Made by a program: the position numbers and the translations under genes. DNA of 64,000 nucleotides from Comamonas odontotermitis (lineage in GTDB: Bacteria; Pseudomonadota; Gammaproteobacteria; Burkholderiales; Burkholderiaceae_C), in assembly GCF_020080045.1 (NCBI RefSeq), contig NZ_CP083451.1, forward strand, positions 1,240,001 through 1,304,000, written 5' to 3'. Below, in pieces: positions 25,643-34,469 of the stretch. Position 1 is the first letter of the stretch; each line of letters starts with the position of its first letter. The notes under the pieces are model-generated. The model was given only the letters and a program-made list of their open reading frames with translations. It ran no database searches and was not told the origin of the DNA.

Positions 25643-27249
25643 TGCAGATGGTTGTGCGCAGAAGCATGCAGGGCAGGATGTGCAGCGGCCGAACTGGAGA
25701 CAGCGGCGGAGGGGGCAGCCGGATAGACAATGAATTCGAGCTTCATGCGCGCCTGGTCCGGGTCGGTCCAGCGGTAAGGCAGGTTGTAGACCCGGCGTTC
25801 GGGCATGCTGCCGATCGGCCAGGCCGCCCACCACCAGGCGTCGGGCGCGGGGGTTTCGGTCGATACCTGCAGCAGGGGCAGGCCTTTCGCGCGGGCCTTC
25901 TCCGCTTTGCGCCAGGCGCATCCGAGGTGAAAGCCGGGGTCGTCTGCGTCGCAGACCACCACTTTGGCCTGCGGAAAGAGCATGTGCAGCACGCCGCCTG
26001 TGGTGTGGTGCTCGGCCAGAATCATGCCTTGGCCATTGAAACCTGCTTGGCGCAGGCTGGCTGCAATGGCGTCCAGTTGCCAGTTCAGCCGGTCGCCATT
26101 GCCTCGCTGGGCGTCGCGCAGCGGCGCGAGCATGGCAATCGAGCACATCAGCACCAGCATGGCCAGGCACGCAGCCAGATAGCGCCGTGCATCCCTCTCG
26201 TTGTCGCCTGCCTGGGGCCAGCGCGACAGCACCCATAGCGGAGCCATCAGCAGCAAGGGCTGGATCCAGCGGCCATCGAACTTGGAGGCTCCTGCCAGCA
26301 CCATCAACGCCAGCACCGCAACCACCACGATCGCGTAGTGGCGCAGCAATGGCTCTATCCATGGCAGGGTGCCGGGGCGTTCGCTGTGAGTGGGTGCGGT
26401 TGGTGCTGCGGGTGTCTTCCAGAACTTCCCCAGCGTACAGGCCGCCATCAGCAGCCAGGGCAGCACTGCCAGCAGCAAGAAGGCCAGCAGGTCGCCTGCG
26501 CCGGTGGCCAGCCCGTGCAGGCGCGAGGGCGTATCGGCGGGATGCAGTTTATCGAGGGTCGAGCCGCTGGCCTTGTCCCAGTGCTCCAGCACCCACCAGG
26601 CATGCGGAGCCACGAGGGCGAGGGTGACCAGCGGCGCCAGCCAGAAGCCACGTGACAGCAATGCGCGGCGCGGGGCTGGCACGGTCAGTGCAGCAACCAG
26701 CAGGGCGACGGCGACGAGTGCGTAGCTGTACTTGGACAGAATCCCCCAGGCCACGGCCAGACCAATCCATACAAAGCCAAGCGGACGCGGATTGCGGACA
26801 TGGCGCAGCACCAGCCACCAGGTGCAGGCAATCGCACAAGTCAGCATGACGGTGTGGGTCTGGTCGCGCAGCAACTGCCAGCCGATGCCCGGCAGCCAGG
26901 CCAGGCCAGCCGCCGCCAGCCACGCCGTGCGCTCCGGCAACACCTGGCGCGCCGCCAGCAGCATGAACACAAAGGTCAGGGCGATCAGGGAGTTCTTGAC
27001 CAGCACCACCGCCAAGGTGGTGGGCCCCAGTGCGAGGTTCACGGCCCATTGCAGCCAGGTATAGAGGGGTGGCTGCGGCCCGTAGCCCAGCCGCAGCCGT
27101 TGCGACCAGACCAGTTGCTCGTTCTGGTCCCACGAGACGGCAGAAGACATCCACAGCCGCGTGATGATCACCAGCAGCGCCAGCACGGTAATCCAGAGCC
27201 AGGGCGCCCGGCTGGGTGCCTGCACGGTGGTGTCGGAAGAAGCGCTCAT
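25639..27249 (-). CDS. GT39-type integral membrane glycosyltransferase (ArnT-like)
   Basis: The 536-residue protein has about 10-12 hydrophobic segments. The first loop contains WDQNEQLVWSQRLRLGYGPQPPLYTWLQW, the acidic/aromatic region typical of ArnT/PMT-type glycosyltransferases that use lipid-linked sugars. A soluble C-terminal part follows. Acceptor and donor are unknown; no other glycan genes lie nearby. ATG 27249 (MSASSDTT) is preferred over an upstream TTG. Confidence 0.82.
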   Translation of the reverse strand: MSASSDTTVQAPSRAPWLWITVLALLVIITRLWMSSAVSWDQNEQLVWSQRLRLGYGPQPPLYTWLQWAVNLALGPTTLAVVLVKNSLIALTFVFMLLAARQVLPERTAWLAAAGLAWLPGIGWQLLRDQTHTVMLTCAIACTWWLVLRHVRNPRPLGFVWIGLAVAWGILSKYSYALVAVALLVAALTVPAPRRALLSRGFWLAPLVTLALVAPHAWWVLEHWDKASGSTLDKLHPADTPSRLHGLATGAGDLLAFLLLAVLPWLLMAACTLGKFWKTPAAPTAPTHSERPGTLPWIEPLLRHYAIVVVAVLALMVLAGASKFDGRWIQPLLLMAPLWVLSRWPQAGDNERDARRYLAACLAMLVLMCSIAMLAPLRDAQRGNGDRLNWQLDAIAASLRQAGFNGQGMILAEHHTTGGVLHMLFPQAKVVVCDADDPGFHLGCAWRKAEKARAKGLPLLQVSTETPAPDAWWWAAWPIGSMPERRVYNLPYRWTDPDQARMKLEFIVYPAAPSAAVSSSAAAHPALHASAHNHLQ

Positions 27250-27380
27250 TGCCAAAATACAGTCACCATCGGATAGCTCGTCATGATGCCTTGATCATAT
27301 CGGGCTTGGTACAGGCATTGAATAACTCTTGTTTTTATAGCGGACTGCGCTTGCCAAGCATGCGCTGCAGCGAATGATTC

Positions 27381-28106
27381 TCAGAACCAGCGAGCCACAA
27401 GCGGCATCAGCAGCGCCGCCAGCAACACCTGCAGGCTCAGGGCAAGGCCTGCGTAGGCGCCCGCGTCGGCGTTCACCTGCAGGGCGCGCGCAGCGCCGAT
27501 GCCGTGCGAGGCGGTTCCAAGGGAGAAACCTCGCGCGACCCAGTCCAGATCACTGGTGCCCACGCCCAGCAGCCTGAACAGGGCCCGCGCCGAGAGTGCG
27601 CCAACGAGGCCGGTCAGCACGGCAAACACGGCGGCCAGCGCCGGAACGCCTCCGATCTTCTCCGCAACGCCCATGGCGACTGGTGCGGTGACCGATTTGG
27701 GCGCGAGCGAGCGCAGCACCTCGGGAGACAGGCCCACGGCCCAGCCCGCGGCGACCGCGACAATGGCTGCGGTAGCGCCCCCGGCCAGGGCTGCCACTAG
27801 GAAGCGGCTCCAGCTGCGCTGCAGTTCGGCGCGCCGCTCCCACAGCGGAAAGCCCAGCGCCACCACGGCAGGCCCCAGCAGAAAGTGGATGAATTGCGCG
27901 CCTGCAAAGTAGGTGGGGTAGGACACGCCTGTCACCATCAGGGCAGAACCCAGCACCACCACCGACCACAGCACGGGGTTGGCCCAGGGTGCCTGGCCGG
28001 AGCGCACATAGAGGGCCTGTGCCAGCGCATAGACAACGAGGGTGGACGTCAGGCCGAACAGTGGCGCGGACGACAGGTATACCCAGAGCTGAACGAAATC
28101 AGGCAT
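27381..28106 (-). CDS. lrgB: LrgB family membrane protein
   Basis: The 241-residue membrane protein has the family motif LAPKSVTAPVAMGVAEKIGG and GTASHGIGAARAL. LrgB/CidB proteins work with LrgA/CidA in controlling murein hydrolase export, cell lysis or three-carbon metabolite transport; which applies here is unknown. Its start overlaps the upstream LrgA-like gene by eight bases. Confidence 0.92.
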   Translation of the reverse strand: MPDFVQLWVYLSSAPLFGLTSTLVVYALAQALYVRSGQAPWANPVLWSVVVLGSALMVTGVSYPTYFAGAQFIHFLLGPAVVALGFPLWERRAELQRSWSRFLVAALAGGATAAIVAVAAGWAVGLSPEVLRSLAPKSVTAPVAMGVAEKIGGVPALAAVFAVLTGLVGALSARALFRLLGVGTSDLDWVARGFSLGTASHGIGAARALQVNADAGAYAGLALSLQVLLAALLMPLVARWF

Positions 28107-28473
28107 CGCCGGACTCCTTTTTCCCATCTGCGAACTGGTCGCGCATCAGCACCCGCACCAGCAGCACGGTGACGGCCATGCCCGCCCAGGTGGACAGGGC
28201 AATCACCAGCATCAGCTTGAGCCCGTAGTCGCGCAGCAGATCGAGGTGGGTGATGACGCCTACACCCACCGGAACAAACAGCAGCGACAGGTGCGAGAGC
28301 AGAAAGCGCGCCGTGGCCTGCACCGGCTCGCGCACCAGGGGCGCACGCAGTGCCACGACCAGGAGCAGCATGCCGACCACCGGGCCGGGAAACGGCAGGT
28401 TCAGAAGGCGCGCCAGCGCTTCACCGATGAGCTGGAGCACAAGAAGCCAAGCCATTCCTTGCAGTGCTTGCAT
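28099..28473 (-). CDS. CidA/LrgA family protein (holin-like)
   Basis: Small inner-membrane protein of 124 residues with four hydrophobic segments. FPGPVVGMLLLV and LLFVPVGVGVI are family hallmarks. It precedes and overlaps lrgB, forming a conserved two-gene unit. A TCTCCTTAT (AAGGAGA on the coding strand) lies just before the start. Confidence 0.92.
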   Translation of the reverse strand: MQALQGMAWLLVLQLIGEALARLLNLPFPGPVVGMLLLVVALRAPLVREPVQATARFLLSHLSLLFVPVGVGVITHLDLLRDYGLKLMLVIALSTWAGMAVTVLLVRVLMRDQFADGKKESGDA

Positions 28474-28575
28474 AAGGAGAAAGCCTTTCAAAGTGAAGAG
28501 TTGAATCCGTTCAGTTCCATGTGCCGGGCGGCAGCGCAAAGCAGATCTGCCTGATTGCGCAGCATAGCGCCGCAA

Positions 28576-29841
28576 TCAGGAGGAGGGCGGTTGCACAGGG
28601 GCTTGCATGGCCTTTGCATAGTGCTGCGGCGCAAACCGCAGCGCCAGCACCGCAACGGCGAGTGCCATGCCCGCCTGGTAGAGCCAGCCGCTGGTCCAGC
28701 TGCCACTCCAATGGTGCAGCTGTGCCATCACGAGCGGCGCCAGTGCCGCCAGCACAAAGCCGCCGCCTTGCATCAGCGCGTTCAGGGCGCCCGCCTGGGT
28801 GGGGCGGGGCAGATGGTCGAGTGCCAGCACCATGAAGAGGGAAAAGCAGCCGCCCAGCCCCACGCCCAGGATGATGGCGTTGGCGGTCGGCATGGCATCG
28901 GGCCACAGCGCAAGGCCGGCAAAGCCGATGACCTGCGCAGCCAGGGCCACCAGCATCCAGCCGCGCCGGTCGATATGGCGGCGAGCGAGCGCTGGCATGG
29001 CCAGAGCCGATGCAGCCTGCGCAATGGAGAGAATGGCCAGCAGCGACCCACTTTGCGCGGCCGACCAGCCATGGCCCTGGTAGAAGGGCGCGAGCCAGGC
29101 CACCGTCGAGGCATAGCCGCCATTCATCAGGCCAAAGCTGATCAGCAGCAGCCAGGTGCGAGGCCGTCGCATCAGCCAGCCGGTATCGCTGGCGGGCACG
29201 GTGCCGGACGCGGCAGGCGCCAGAGCCTGCGTACTGCGCTGAATGCGCGTGAGCGCCCACCAGGCGAGCGGCAATGCGGCCAGCACGGGCAGCGCCCAGA
29301 TGGCCATGGCCGCCTGCCAGCCCATGCCCCATTGCATGGCCAGTGGCGAGAGCTGCGCGCCCAGTGCGCCGCCACCCATCAGCGCGGCAGAGTACACGCC
29401 CATCATTGGCGCCACGTGGCCTGGCGACTGGCGCTTGATCAGCCCCGGCAAGGCACTTTGCACCAGGGCGACGCCCACGCCGCACAGGCCGGCAGTGGCA
29501 ATCAGCACGATGGTGGTGGCGTTGCCTGCTGGCATGAGGCGCAGCGCACAACCCAGGGCGATCAGCAGCAGCGATGCACAGACGGCCGTGCGTGCGCCCA
29601 GGCGCTGCAGGGCTGCGGGTGCCAGCCAGCCTCCCACGCCCATCAAGGCCATGGGAAGCAGGGTGAGCCAGGAGAAGGCCCGCAAGTCCATGCCGGTGGC
29701 CTGTTGTATGGCGTGGCCCAGTGGGCCGGGGGCCGTCAGAAAGGGGCGCAGATTGAGGGTGACGAGCACCACCGTCAGCAGCCAGAGCGCAGGTGTGATG
29801 GCAGGCGCCGCCTGGGCGCCTGGTTGGGTCGGAGACGACAT
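28576..29841 (-). CDS. CynX/NimT-family MFS transporter
   Basis: The 421-residue permease has about 12 membrane segments. NLRPFLTAPGPLGHAIQQATG after the first segment matches the CynX/NimT subfamily (cyanate, 2-nitroimidazole exporters). The substrate is unknown. Its start lies six bases after the nucleoside deaminase stop, so the two are probably one operon, hinting at a nucleobase-related compound. Confidence 0.85.
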   Translation of the reverse strand: MSSPTQPGAQAAPAITPALWLLTVVLVTLNLRPFLTAPGPLGHAIQQATGMDLRAFSWLTLLPMALMGVGGWLAPAALQRLGARTAVCASLLLIALGCALRLMPAGNATTIVLIATAGLCGVGVALVQSALPGLIKRQSPGHVAPMMGVYSAALMGGGALGAQLSPLAMQWGMGWQAAMAIWALPVLAALPLAWWALTRIQRSTQALAPAASGTVPASDTGWLMRRPRTWLLLISFGLMNGGYASTVAWLAPFYQGHGWSAAQSGSLLAILSIAQAASALAMPALARRHIDRRGWMLVALAAQVIGFAGLALWPDAMPTANAIILGVGLGGCFSLFMVLALDHLPRPTQAGALNALMQGGGFVLAALAPLVMAQLHHWSGSWTSGWLYQAGMALAVAVLALRFAPQHYAKAMQAPVQPPSS

Positions 29842-29847
29842 GGCCGC

Positions 29848-30321
29848 TCAGCCCTGCGGCGGCCAGGGGCTGTCGCCATACAGCTGGGCGGCGGAGATGC
29901 CGGTGTCGATGCGGGTGATGGGTAGCGGTGGCGGGTTCAGCTGGATACCCAGGCGCTGGTAGGTGCCTTCGCTCGACAGGTTGTAGGGCGCGGCATCGGC
30001 GTTGTCGAACGCAAAGAACACTTGCTTGGCATTGCCTGCCACCAGCGCGGCAAGGCACTTGGGGCAGGGGTGGCCGCTGGCGTAAATGCTCAGGCCAGCC
30101 AGGCTGGGATTGCCACGGGCACGCGTGCCGGCGCGGATGGCCTGCAGCTCGGCATGGGTGCTTGGGTCGTGGCTGGCGATGATTTCATTAACACCCGTGG
30201 CGATCACCACGCCGTCCTGCGCCAGCATGGCGCCAAAGGGGCGGCCACCAGCCAGGCGGTTGCGGTGGGCCAGATCAACCGCCTGGCGCATCAGCGCCAC
30301 ATCAGAATTCTGGTTTGTCAT
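29848..30321 (-). CDS. Nucleoside deaminase (CDA/TadA-like fold)
   Basis: The 157-residue zinc-dependent deaminase has HAELQAI (zinc His and catalytic Glu) and GHPCPKCLAALV (two zinc cysteines), with the GGRPFGAMLAQDG N-terminal motif of guanine deaminase-like proteins. Substrate could be guanine, cytosine or a related base. It is six bases upstream of a CynX-like transporter. A palindrome half-site lies in its leader. Confidence 0.9.
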   Translation of the reverse strand: MTNQNSDVALMRQAVDLAHRNRLAGGRPFGAMLAQDGVVIATGVNEIIASHDPSTHAELQAIRAGTRARGNPSLAGLSIYASGHPCPKCLAALVAGNAKQVFFAFDNADAAPYNLSSEGTYQRLGIQLNPPPLPITRIDTGISAAQLYGDSPWPPQG

Positions 30322-30336
30322 TTGCTATGAATTAGT

Positions 30337-30351
30337 GAGCTATTGGCGCTT
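30337..30351 (+). repeat. Half-site of the dispersed palindrome
   Basis: GAGCTATTGGCGCTT lies in the divergent region upstream of the nucleoside deaminase. It resembles one arm of the full copies. Confidence 0.35.
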
Positions 30352-30536
30352 GTAACGAAAGCAAGGAAGCCACTTTTTGAATATTTTTCTACAATGTTCC
30401 ATTTTGCCTTTGGCGTGCGCACTCCGGGAGGCGCACTCCCAAAGGCCGAGGTGTGAGGATGTGTTTACCGCCGTCTCCGGCAGGCTTTCTGCAAGCTGCG
30501 CTAGCCAAGGCCCCTGCAAAGCGGCAAGATGCAGGC

Positions 30537-31328
30537 ATGCGTCCCACCACTCGCCTTGTTCCTGACGATGAAAACTGGCAGCCCGACCGCACGGGGTACG
30601 CCCTGTTCACCACCCGGTTGGGTGTGTGCTCCATTGCCTGGGGCGTGCGGGGCGTGGTGGCGGTAATGCTGCCCGACCCATCCCCCGACACCACTCGCGA
30701 CCGTGTGCTGCACAGCGCTACCCGGCGTCGCCCAGGGGGCTGGCGGCAGGCGTTGTCAGCAGGCAGTCTGAGCCCGGCTGCACTGCAGGCCGTGGCAGGG
30801 GTGCAGGTTTTGATGGCGGGCCGTGCCGAAGGTGCTGGAGACGCATCGGCCATCAGGGAGGATTGGGCCTTTGCCCAGCCGCGCCTGACAGCGGCTGGCA
30901 TGGTGCTGCCGGATGTGCGTGCGCAGTTTCGCTCCAGCCGCTGGGCTGCCAACGGCCTTCCACTGCTCGACGACATTCCGCTGGATTGGCATGGCGTTCC
31001 CGAATTTGCCCGGCATGTGTACCGGCTGGCATTGGCGATTGCGCCGGGCCACACCCGCACCTATGGCGAGCTGGCCGCCGTTCGCGCTGCTGGCAGCGGC
31101 ACTGAAGAAGCTGCCAGCAGCGCGAACGGCGGCCGGGGCCTGGCGCGGGCCGTGGGGCAGGCGCTGGGCGCCAATCCGTTTGCACCGGTGGTGCCTTGTC
31201 ACCGCATTCTGGCGGCGCAGGGCGGATCGGGAGGCTTTTCGGCCAGTGGCGGCACGCGCACCAAGCTCAGCCTGTTGGAATGGGAAGGCGCTGCGCTGGG
31301 CGACGGGGCGACATTGCCGCTATTTTGA
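30537..31328 (+). CDS. Methylated-DNA-protein-cysteine methyltransferase family (Ogt/Ada-C-like), extended
   Basis: The C-terminal part holds the DNA-binding region HTRTYGELAA and the active-site VVPCHRILAAQGGSGGFSASG (Cys221), so suicidal removal of alkyl groups from O6-alkylguanine is expected. At 263 residues it is much longer than Ogt (about 170): the N-terminal 150 residues include a Gly/Ala/Ser-rich part not recognised as an Ada domain. A Ser/Ala/Gly insertion (residues about 185-200) breaks the DNA-binding part. ATG 30537 is the first start that fits the frame. Confidence 0.85.
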   Translation: MRPTTRLVPDDENWQPDRTGYALFTTRLGVCSIAWGVRGVVAVMLPDPSPDTTRDRVLHSATRRRPGGWRQALSAGSLSPAALQAVAGVQVLMAGRAEGAGDASAIREDWAFAQPRLTAAGMVLPDVRAQFRSSRWAANGLPLLDDIPLDWHGVPEFARHVYRLALAIAPGHTRTYGELAAVRAAGSGTEEAASSANGGRGLARAVGQALGANPFAPVVPCHRILAAQGGSGGFSASGGTRTKLSLLEWEGAALGDGATLPLF

Positions 31329-31380
31329 AGACGGGTAAACCAGGAAAGTCCGAAGCCCAAAGCCCAAAGTTCAAGCCTTC

Positions 31381-31419
31381 AAAAGCCAAGAGCCGCAATC
31401 GCGGCTCTTGGCTTTTTTT
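31381..31419. terminator. Bidirectional intrinsic terminator
   Basis: AAAAGCCAAGAGCCGC pairs with GCGGCTCTTGGCTTTT around a short AATC loop, ending in a T run. It separates the convergent alkyltransferase and CoA-transferase genes. Confidence 0.9.
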
Positions 31420-31432
31420 GGGGGGAGAAGGC

Positions 31433-32671
31433 TTACACCACGCCGCTCTCGCGCAACTCGGCAATCTGCGCCTGGCTGCGGCCCATCTCGGCCAGAATCT
31501 CGTCGGTGTGCTGGCCCATGGCGGGTGGCGGGCGGCGCACCACGGGGGGGGTAGCAGTCAGGCGCATGGGGCTTGCCACGGTGCTGATGGTGCCAATGCC
31601 ATCACCCGCGTTGCGAGGTGTCTGCACATGCAAGCCGCGCGCCTTGACCTGCTCGTCATCAAAGGCCTCGGCAATGTTGTTGATCGGGCCGCAGGGCACG
31701 GCCTTGTCTTCCAGCAGCTTGATCCACTCGGCGGTGGTGCGGGTCTTCATCAGCGGGTAGAGCAGCTCTGCCAGGGCCTTGCGGTTGATGATACGGTCTG
31801 AATTCTTGGTAAAGCGCGCATCCTGCGCCCAGCCCGGGTTGCCGGTGGCGGCGCAGAAGCGGGCGAACTGGCCGTCGTTGCCGATGGCCAGCAGCACATT
31901 GCCGTCCTTGCTGGGGAAATCCTGGTACGGTCCCACGCTGGGGTGGATGTTGCCCGCACGCTCGGGGATGACGTTGGCATTGAGGTAACCCACGGCCTGG
32001 TTGGCAAGCACGGACATGCCCACGTCGAGCAGTGCCATGTCGATGTGCTGGCCTTCGCCTGTGCGGTGGCGCGCATGCAGCGCCGCCAGAATGGAGCTGC
32101 ACGAGAAGATGCCGGTGAACACGTCGGTCACCGCCACACCCACCTTCAGCGGGCCGCCGCCGGGCTCGCCATCAGGGTGGCCGGTGATGCTCATCATGCC
32201 GCTCATGGCCTGCACCATCAGGTCATAGCCTGCGCGCGGCGCGTAGGGGCCGGTCTGGCCAAAGCCGGTGACGGAGCAGTAGATGAGGCGCGGGTTGATC
32301 TTCTTGAGGCTTTCGTAGTCGAGCCCGTAGGACTTGAGGCCGCCTACCTTGAAGTTCTCCACCAGGATGTCGGCGTCGCGGGCCAGCTCCACGATCAGCG
32401 CCTGGCCTTCTGGCGTGGCCATGTCGATGGTGATGCTGCGCTTGTTGCGGTTGCAGCAGGTGTAGTAGCTGGCCTGGTCGGTCTTTTCGCCATCATCGGT
32501 GTGCAGGTACGGGGGACCCCAGTGGCGTGTGTCGTCGCCTGCAATGGGTCGTTCCACCTTGATCACATCGGCGCCCAGGTCGCCCAGCATCTGGGCGCAC
32601 CAGGGGCCTGCCAGCACGCGCGAGAGATCGAGAACTTTGATGCCGTCCAGCGGCGCAATGGGTTGGGTCAT
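31433..32671 (-). CDS. Class III (CaiB/BaiF) CoA-transferase, probable glutarate CoA-transferase
   Basis: The 412-residue protein has the family start GIKVLDLSRVLAGPWCAQML, KVERP and the catalytic Asp183 in AVTDVFTG. Homologues beside gcdH activate glutarate (or a related dicarboxylate) using succinyl-CoA, the role proposed here. It lies 325 bases downstream of gcdH on the same strand; a palindrome half-site lies in that gap, so it may have its own promoter. Confidence 0.88.
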   Translation of the reverse strand: MTQPIAPLDGIKVLDLSRVLAGPWCAQMLGDLGADVIKVERPIAGDDTRHWGPPYLHTDDGEKTDQASYYTCCNRNKRSITIDMATPEGQALIVELARDADILVENFKVGGLKSYGLDYESLKKINPRLIYCSVTGFGQTGPYAPRAGYDLMVQAMSGMMSITGHPDGEPGGGPLKVGVAVTDVFTGIFSCSSILAALHARHRTGEGQHIDMALLDVGMSVLANQAVGYLNANVIPERAGNIHPSVGPYQDFPSKDGNVLLAIGNDGQFARFCAATGNPGWAQDARFTKNSDRIINRKALAELLYPLMKTRTTAEWIKLLEDKAVPCGPINNIAEAFDDEQVKARGLHVQTPRNAGDGIGTISTVASPMRLTATPPVVRRPPPAMGQHTDEILAEMGRSQAQIAELRESGVV

Positions 32672-32683
32672 GGTGTCTCCAAA

Positions 32684-32719
32684 TTTGATAGCTGGCAGCG
32701 CTTGTCAGATGCGCGCTAT
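32684..32719. repeat. Degenerate copy of the dispersed palindrome
   Basis: TTTGATAGCTGGCAGCGCTT is followed by a weak opposing arm near GCGCGCTAT. It lies directly upstream of the CoA-transferase gene. Confidence 0.45.
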
Positions 32720-32996
32720 GGTCTGAAATTTTCAGCAAATCCTGCCGATGGTACGGCCAGCTTTGCGTCTGTACCATTCGCATCCCGCAAGGGGCCGGTT
32801 AAAGGATCGCAAAGCGCTGGGCGCAGAAGGCAGACAACCCACCCACGGCATGGTCTGCTGTGCGGTGGGTGTGTCATGAATTGCAATCAATTTGGCCCTT
32901 GGGGCTTCGTGGGTGTGCGCTGATTGTTATTGAAAATATAGTCAATCAAATGCCACCCATTGGGTAACGCCGGGCAGGGTGGGTCTGAATGCGTCC
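32720..32996. other. Gap between gcdH and the CoA-transferase gene
   Basis: This contains a CCCACCCAC...GTGGGTG imperfect hairpin near 32838-32870 with no T run. No gene is seen. Confidence 0.35.
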
Positions 32997-34187
32997 TCAG
33001 TTGGCGAATGCAGCAATGCCGGTCTGCGCGCGGCCCAGGATGAGTGCATGCACATCGTGGGTGCCTTCATAGGTGTTCACCACTTCGAGGTTCACCAGAT
33101 GGCGGGCCACGCCGAATTCGTCGCTGATGCCGTTGCCACCCATCATGTCGCGTGCCATGCGGGCAATGTCCAGCGACTTGCCGCAGTTGTTGCGCTTGAT
33201 GAGCGAGGTCACCTCGATCACGTTCTGGTGCTCGTCCTTCATGCGGCCCACACGCAGTGCGGCCTGCAGGCCCAGGCTGATTTCGGTCTGCATGTCGGCC
33301 AGCTTCTTCTGGATCAGCTGGTTGGCAGCCAGTGGGCGGCCAAACTGCTTGCGGTCCATGGTGTATTGGCGGGCGGTGTGCCAGCAGAACTCGGCGGCGC
33401 CCAGCGCGCCCCAGGCAATGCCAAAGCGGGCGCTGTTGAGGCAGGTGAACGGGCCCTTCAAGCCGCGCACTTCGGGGAAGGCGTTTTCTTCAGGCACGAA
33501 GACGTCGTCCATCACGATCTCGCCGGTGATCGATGCGCGCAGGCCCACCTTGCCGTGAATGGCGGGGGCGGTCAGGCCCTTCCAGCCCTTTTCCAGGATG
33601 AAGCCACGGATCTGGCCGACGGCGCCGCCTTCGGAGACTTCCTTGGCCCATACCACGAACACATCGGCAATGGGGCTGTTGGTGATCCACATCTTGCTGC
33701 CCTTGAGCTTGTAGCCGCCGTCGACCTTGTAGGCGCGGGTGGCCATGCTGCCAGGGTCGGAGCCATGGTCGGGCTCGGTCAGGCCAAAGCAGCCGATGAA
33801 CTCACCCGTTGCCAGCTTGGGCAGGTATTTCTGCTTCTGCGCTTCGGTACCGAACTCGTTGATCGGCACCATCACCAGCGACGACTGCACGGAGGCCATC
33901 GAGCGGTAGCCCGAATCGATGTACTCGATCTCGCGCGCCACCAGGCCGTAGCTCACGTAATTGAGGCCTGCGCCGCCGTATTCGGTGGGGATCGTGGGGC
34001 CCAGCAGGCCCAGCTCACCCATTTCGCGGAAGATGCTGGTGTCCACCGATTCCTTGCGGAACATTTCCTGCACGCGGGGTGCCAGCTTGTCGCGGCAGTA
34101 GGCGCGTGCCGCGTCGCGGATCATGCGCTCGTCTTCGGTCAGTTGCTCGTCCAGGTGCAGGGGATCGTCCCAGGTGAAATTGGCCAT
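32997..34187 (-). CDS. gcdH: Glutaryl-CoA dehydrogenase
   Basis: FAD enzyme converting glutaryl-CoA to crotonyl-CoA and CO2, in lysine, tryptophan and glutarate breakdown. The 396-residue protein has the acyl-CoA dehydrogenase motifs [16 protein letters not shown] and [10 protein letters not shown], and the catalytic base Glu374 in [15 protein letters not shown], as in GcdH. AAGGAGCAC precedes the start at 34187. The divergent LysR gene and downstream CoA-transferase complete the usual gcd locus. Confidence 0.95.
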   Translation of the reverse strand: MANFTWDDPLHLDEQLTEDERMIRDAARAYCRDKLAPRVQEMFRKESVDTSIFREMGELGLLGPTIPTEYGGAGLNYVSYGLVAREIEYIDSGYRSMASVQSSLVMVPINEFGTEAQKQKYLPKLATGEFIGCFGLTEPDHGSDPGSMATRAYKVDGGYKLKGSKMWITNSPIADVFVVWAKEVSEGGAVGQIRGFILEKGWKGLTAPAIHGKVGLRASITGEIVMDDVFVPEENAFPEVRGLKGPFTCLNSARFGIAWGALGAAEFCWHTARQYTMDRKQFGRPLAANQLIQKKLADMQTEISLGLQAALRVGRMKDEHQNVIEVTSLIKRNNCGKSLDIARMARDMMGGNGISDEFGVARHLVNLEVVNTYEGTHDVHALILGRAQTGIAAFAN

Positions 34188-34469
34188 GTGTGTGCTCCTT
34201 GAATCCGTTTGGATGTGTATTGAATGGGTAGGGGGGAGGCGCGGGCAACGTGTGCCCGTCCACTCCTGTACAGCCGCCATCGTAGGTGGGGACGTGCCGT
34301 GACGCAAACGATTGTTTATCATCCAGATATGCTGAAAGATCATTTATGAATATTGGCTGAACACCATGCTTGCTATCAAATTGGTAGAGATGGTGTATGT
34401 TGGTAGAAGGAAAGTACTTAAGATGGACAGGGGAAATAACTCCGTGAGGCCAGAGGAAAAGGTTGAGTT
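34188..34469. promoter_or_regulatory. Divergent gcdH/LysR control region
   Basis: This 282-base region is AT-rich around 34310-34440. It has several short A/T-rich partial dyads suited to LysR binding, and a TATCAAATTG half-site. No single operator can be assigned by eye. Confidence 0.4.
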
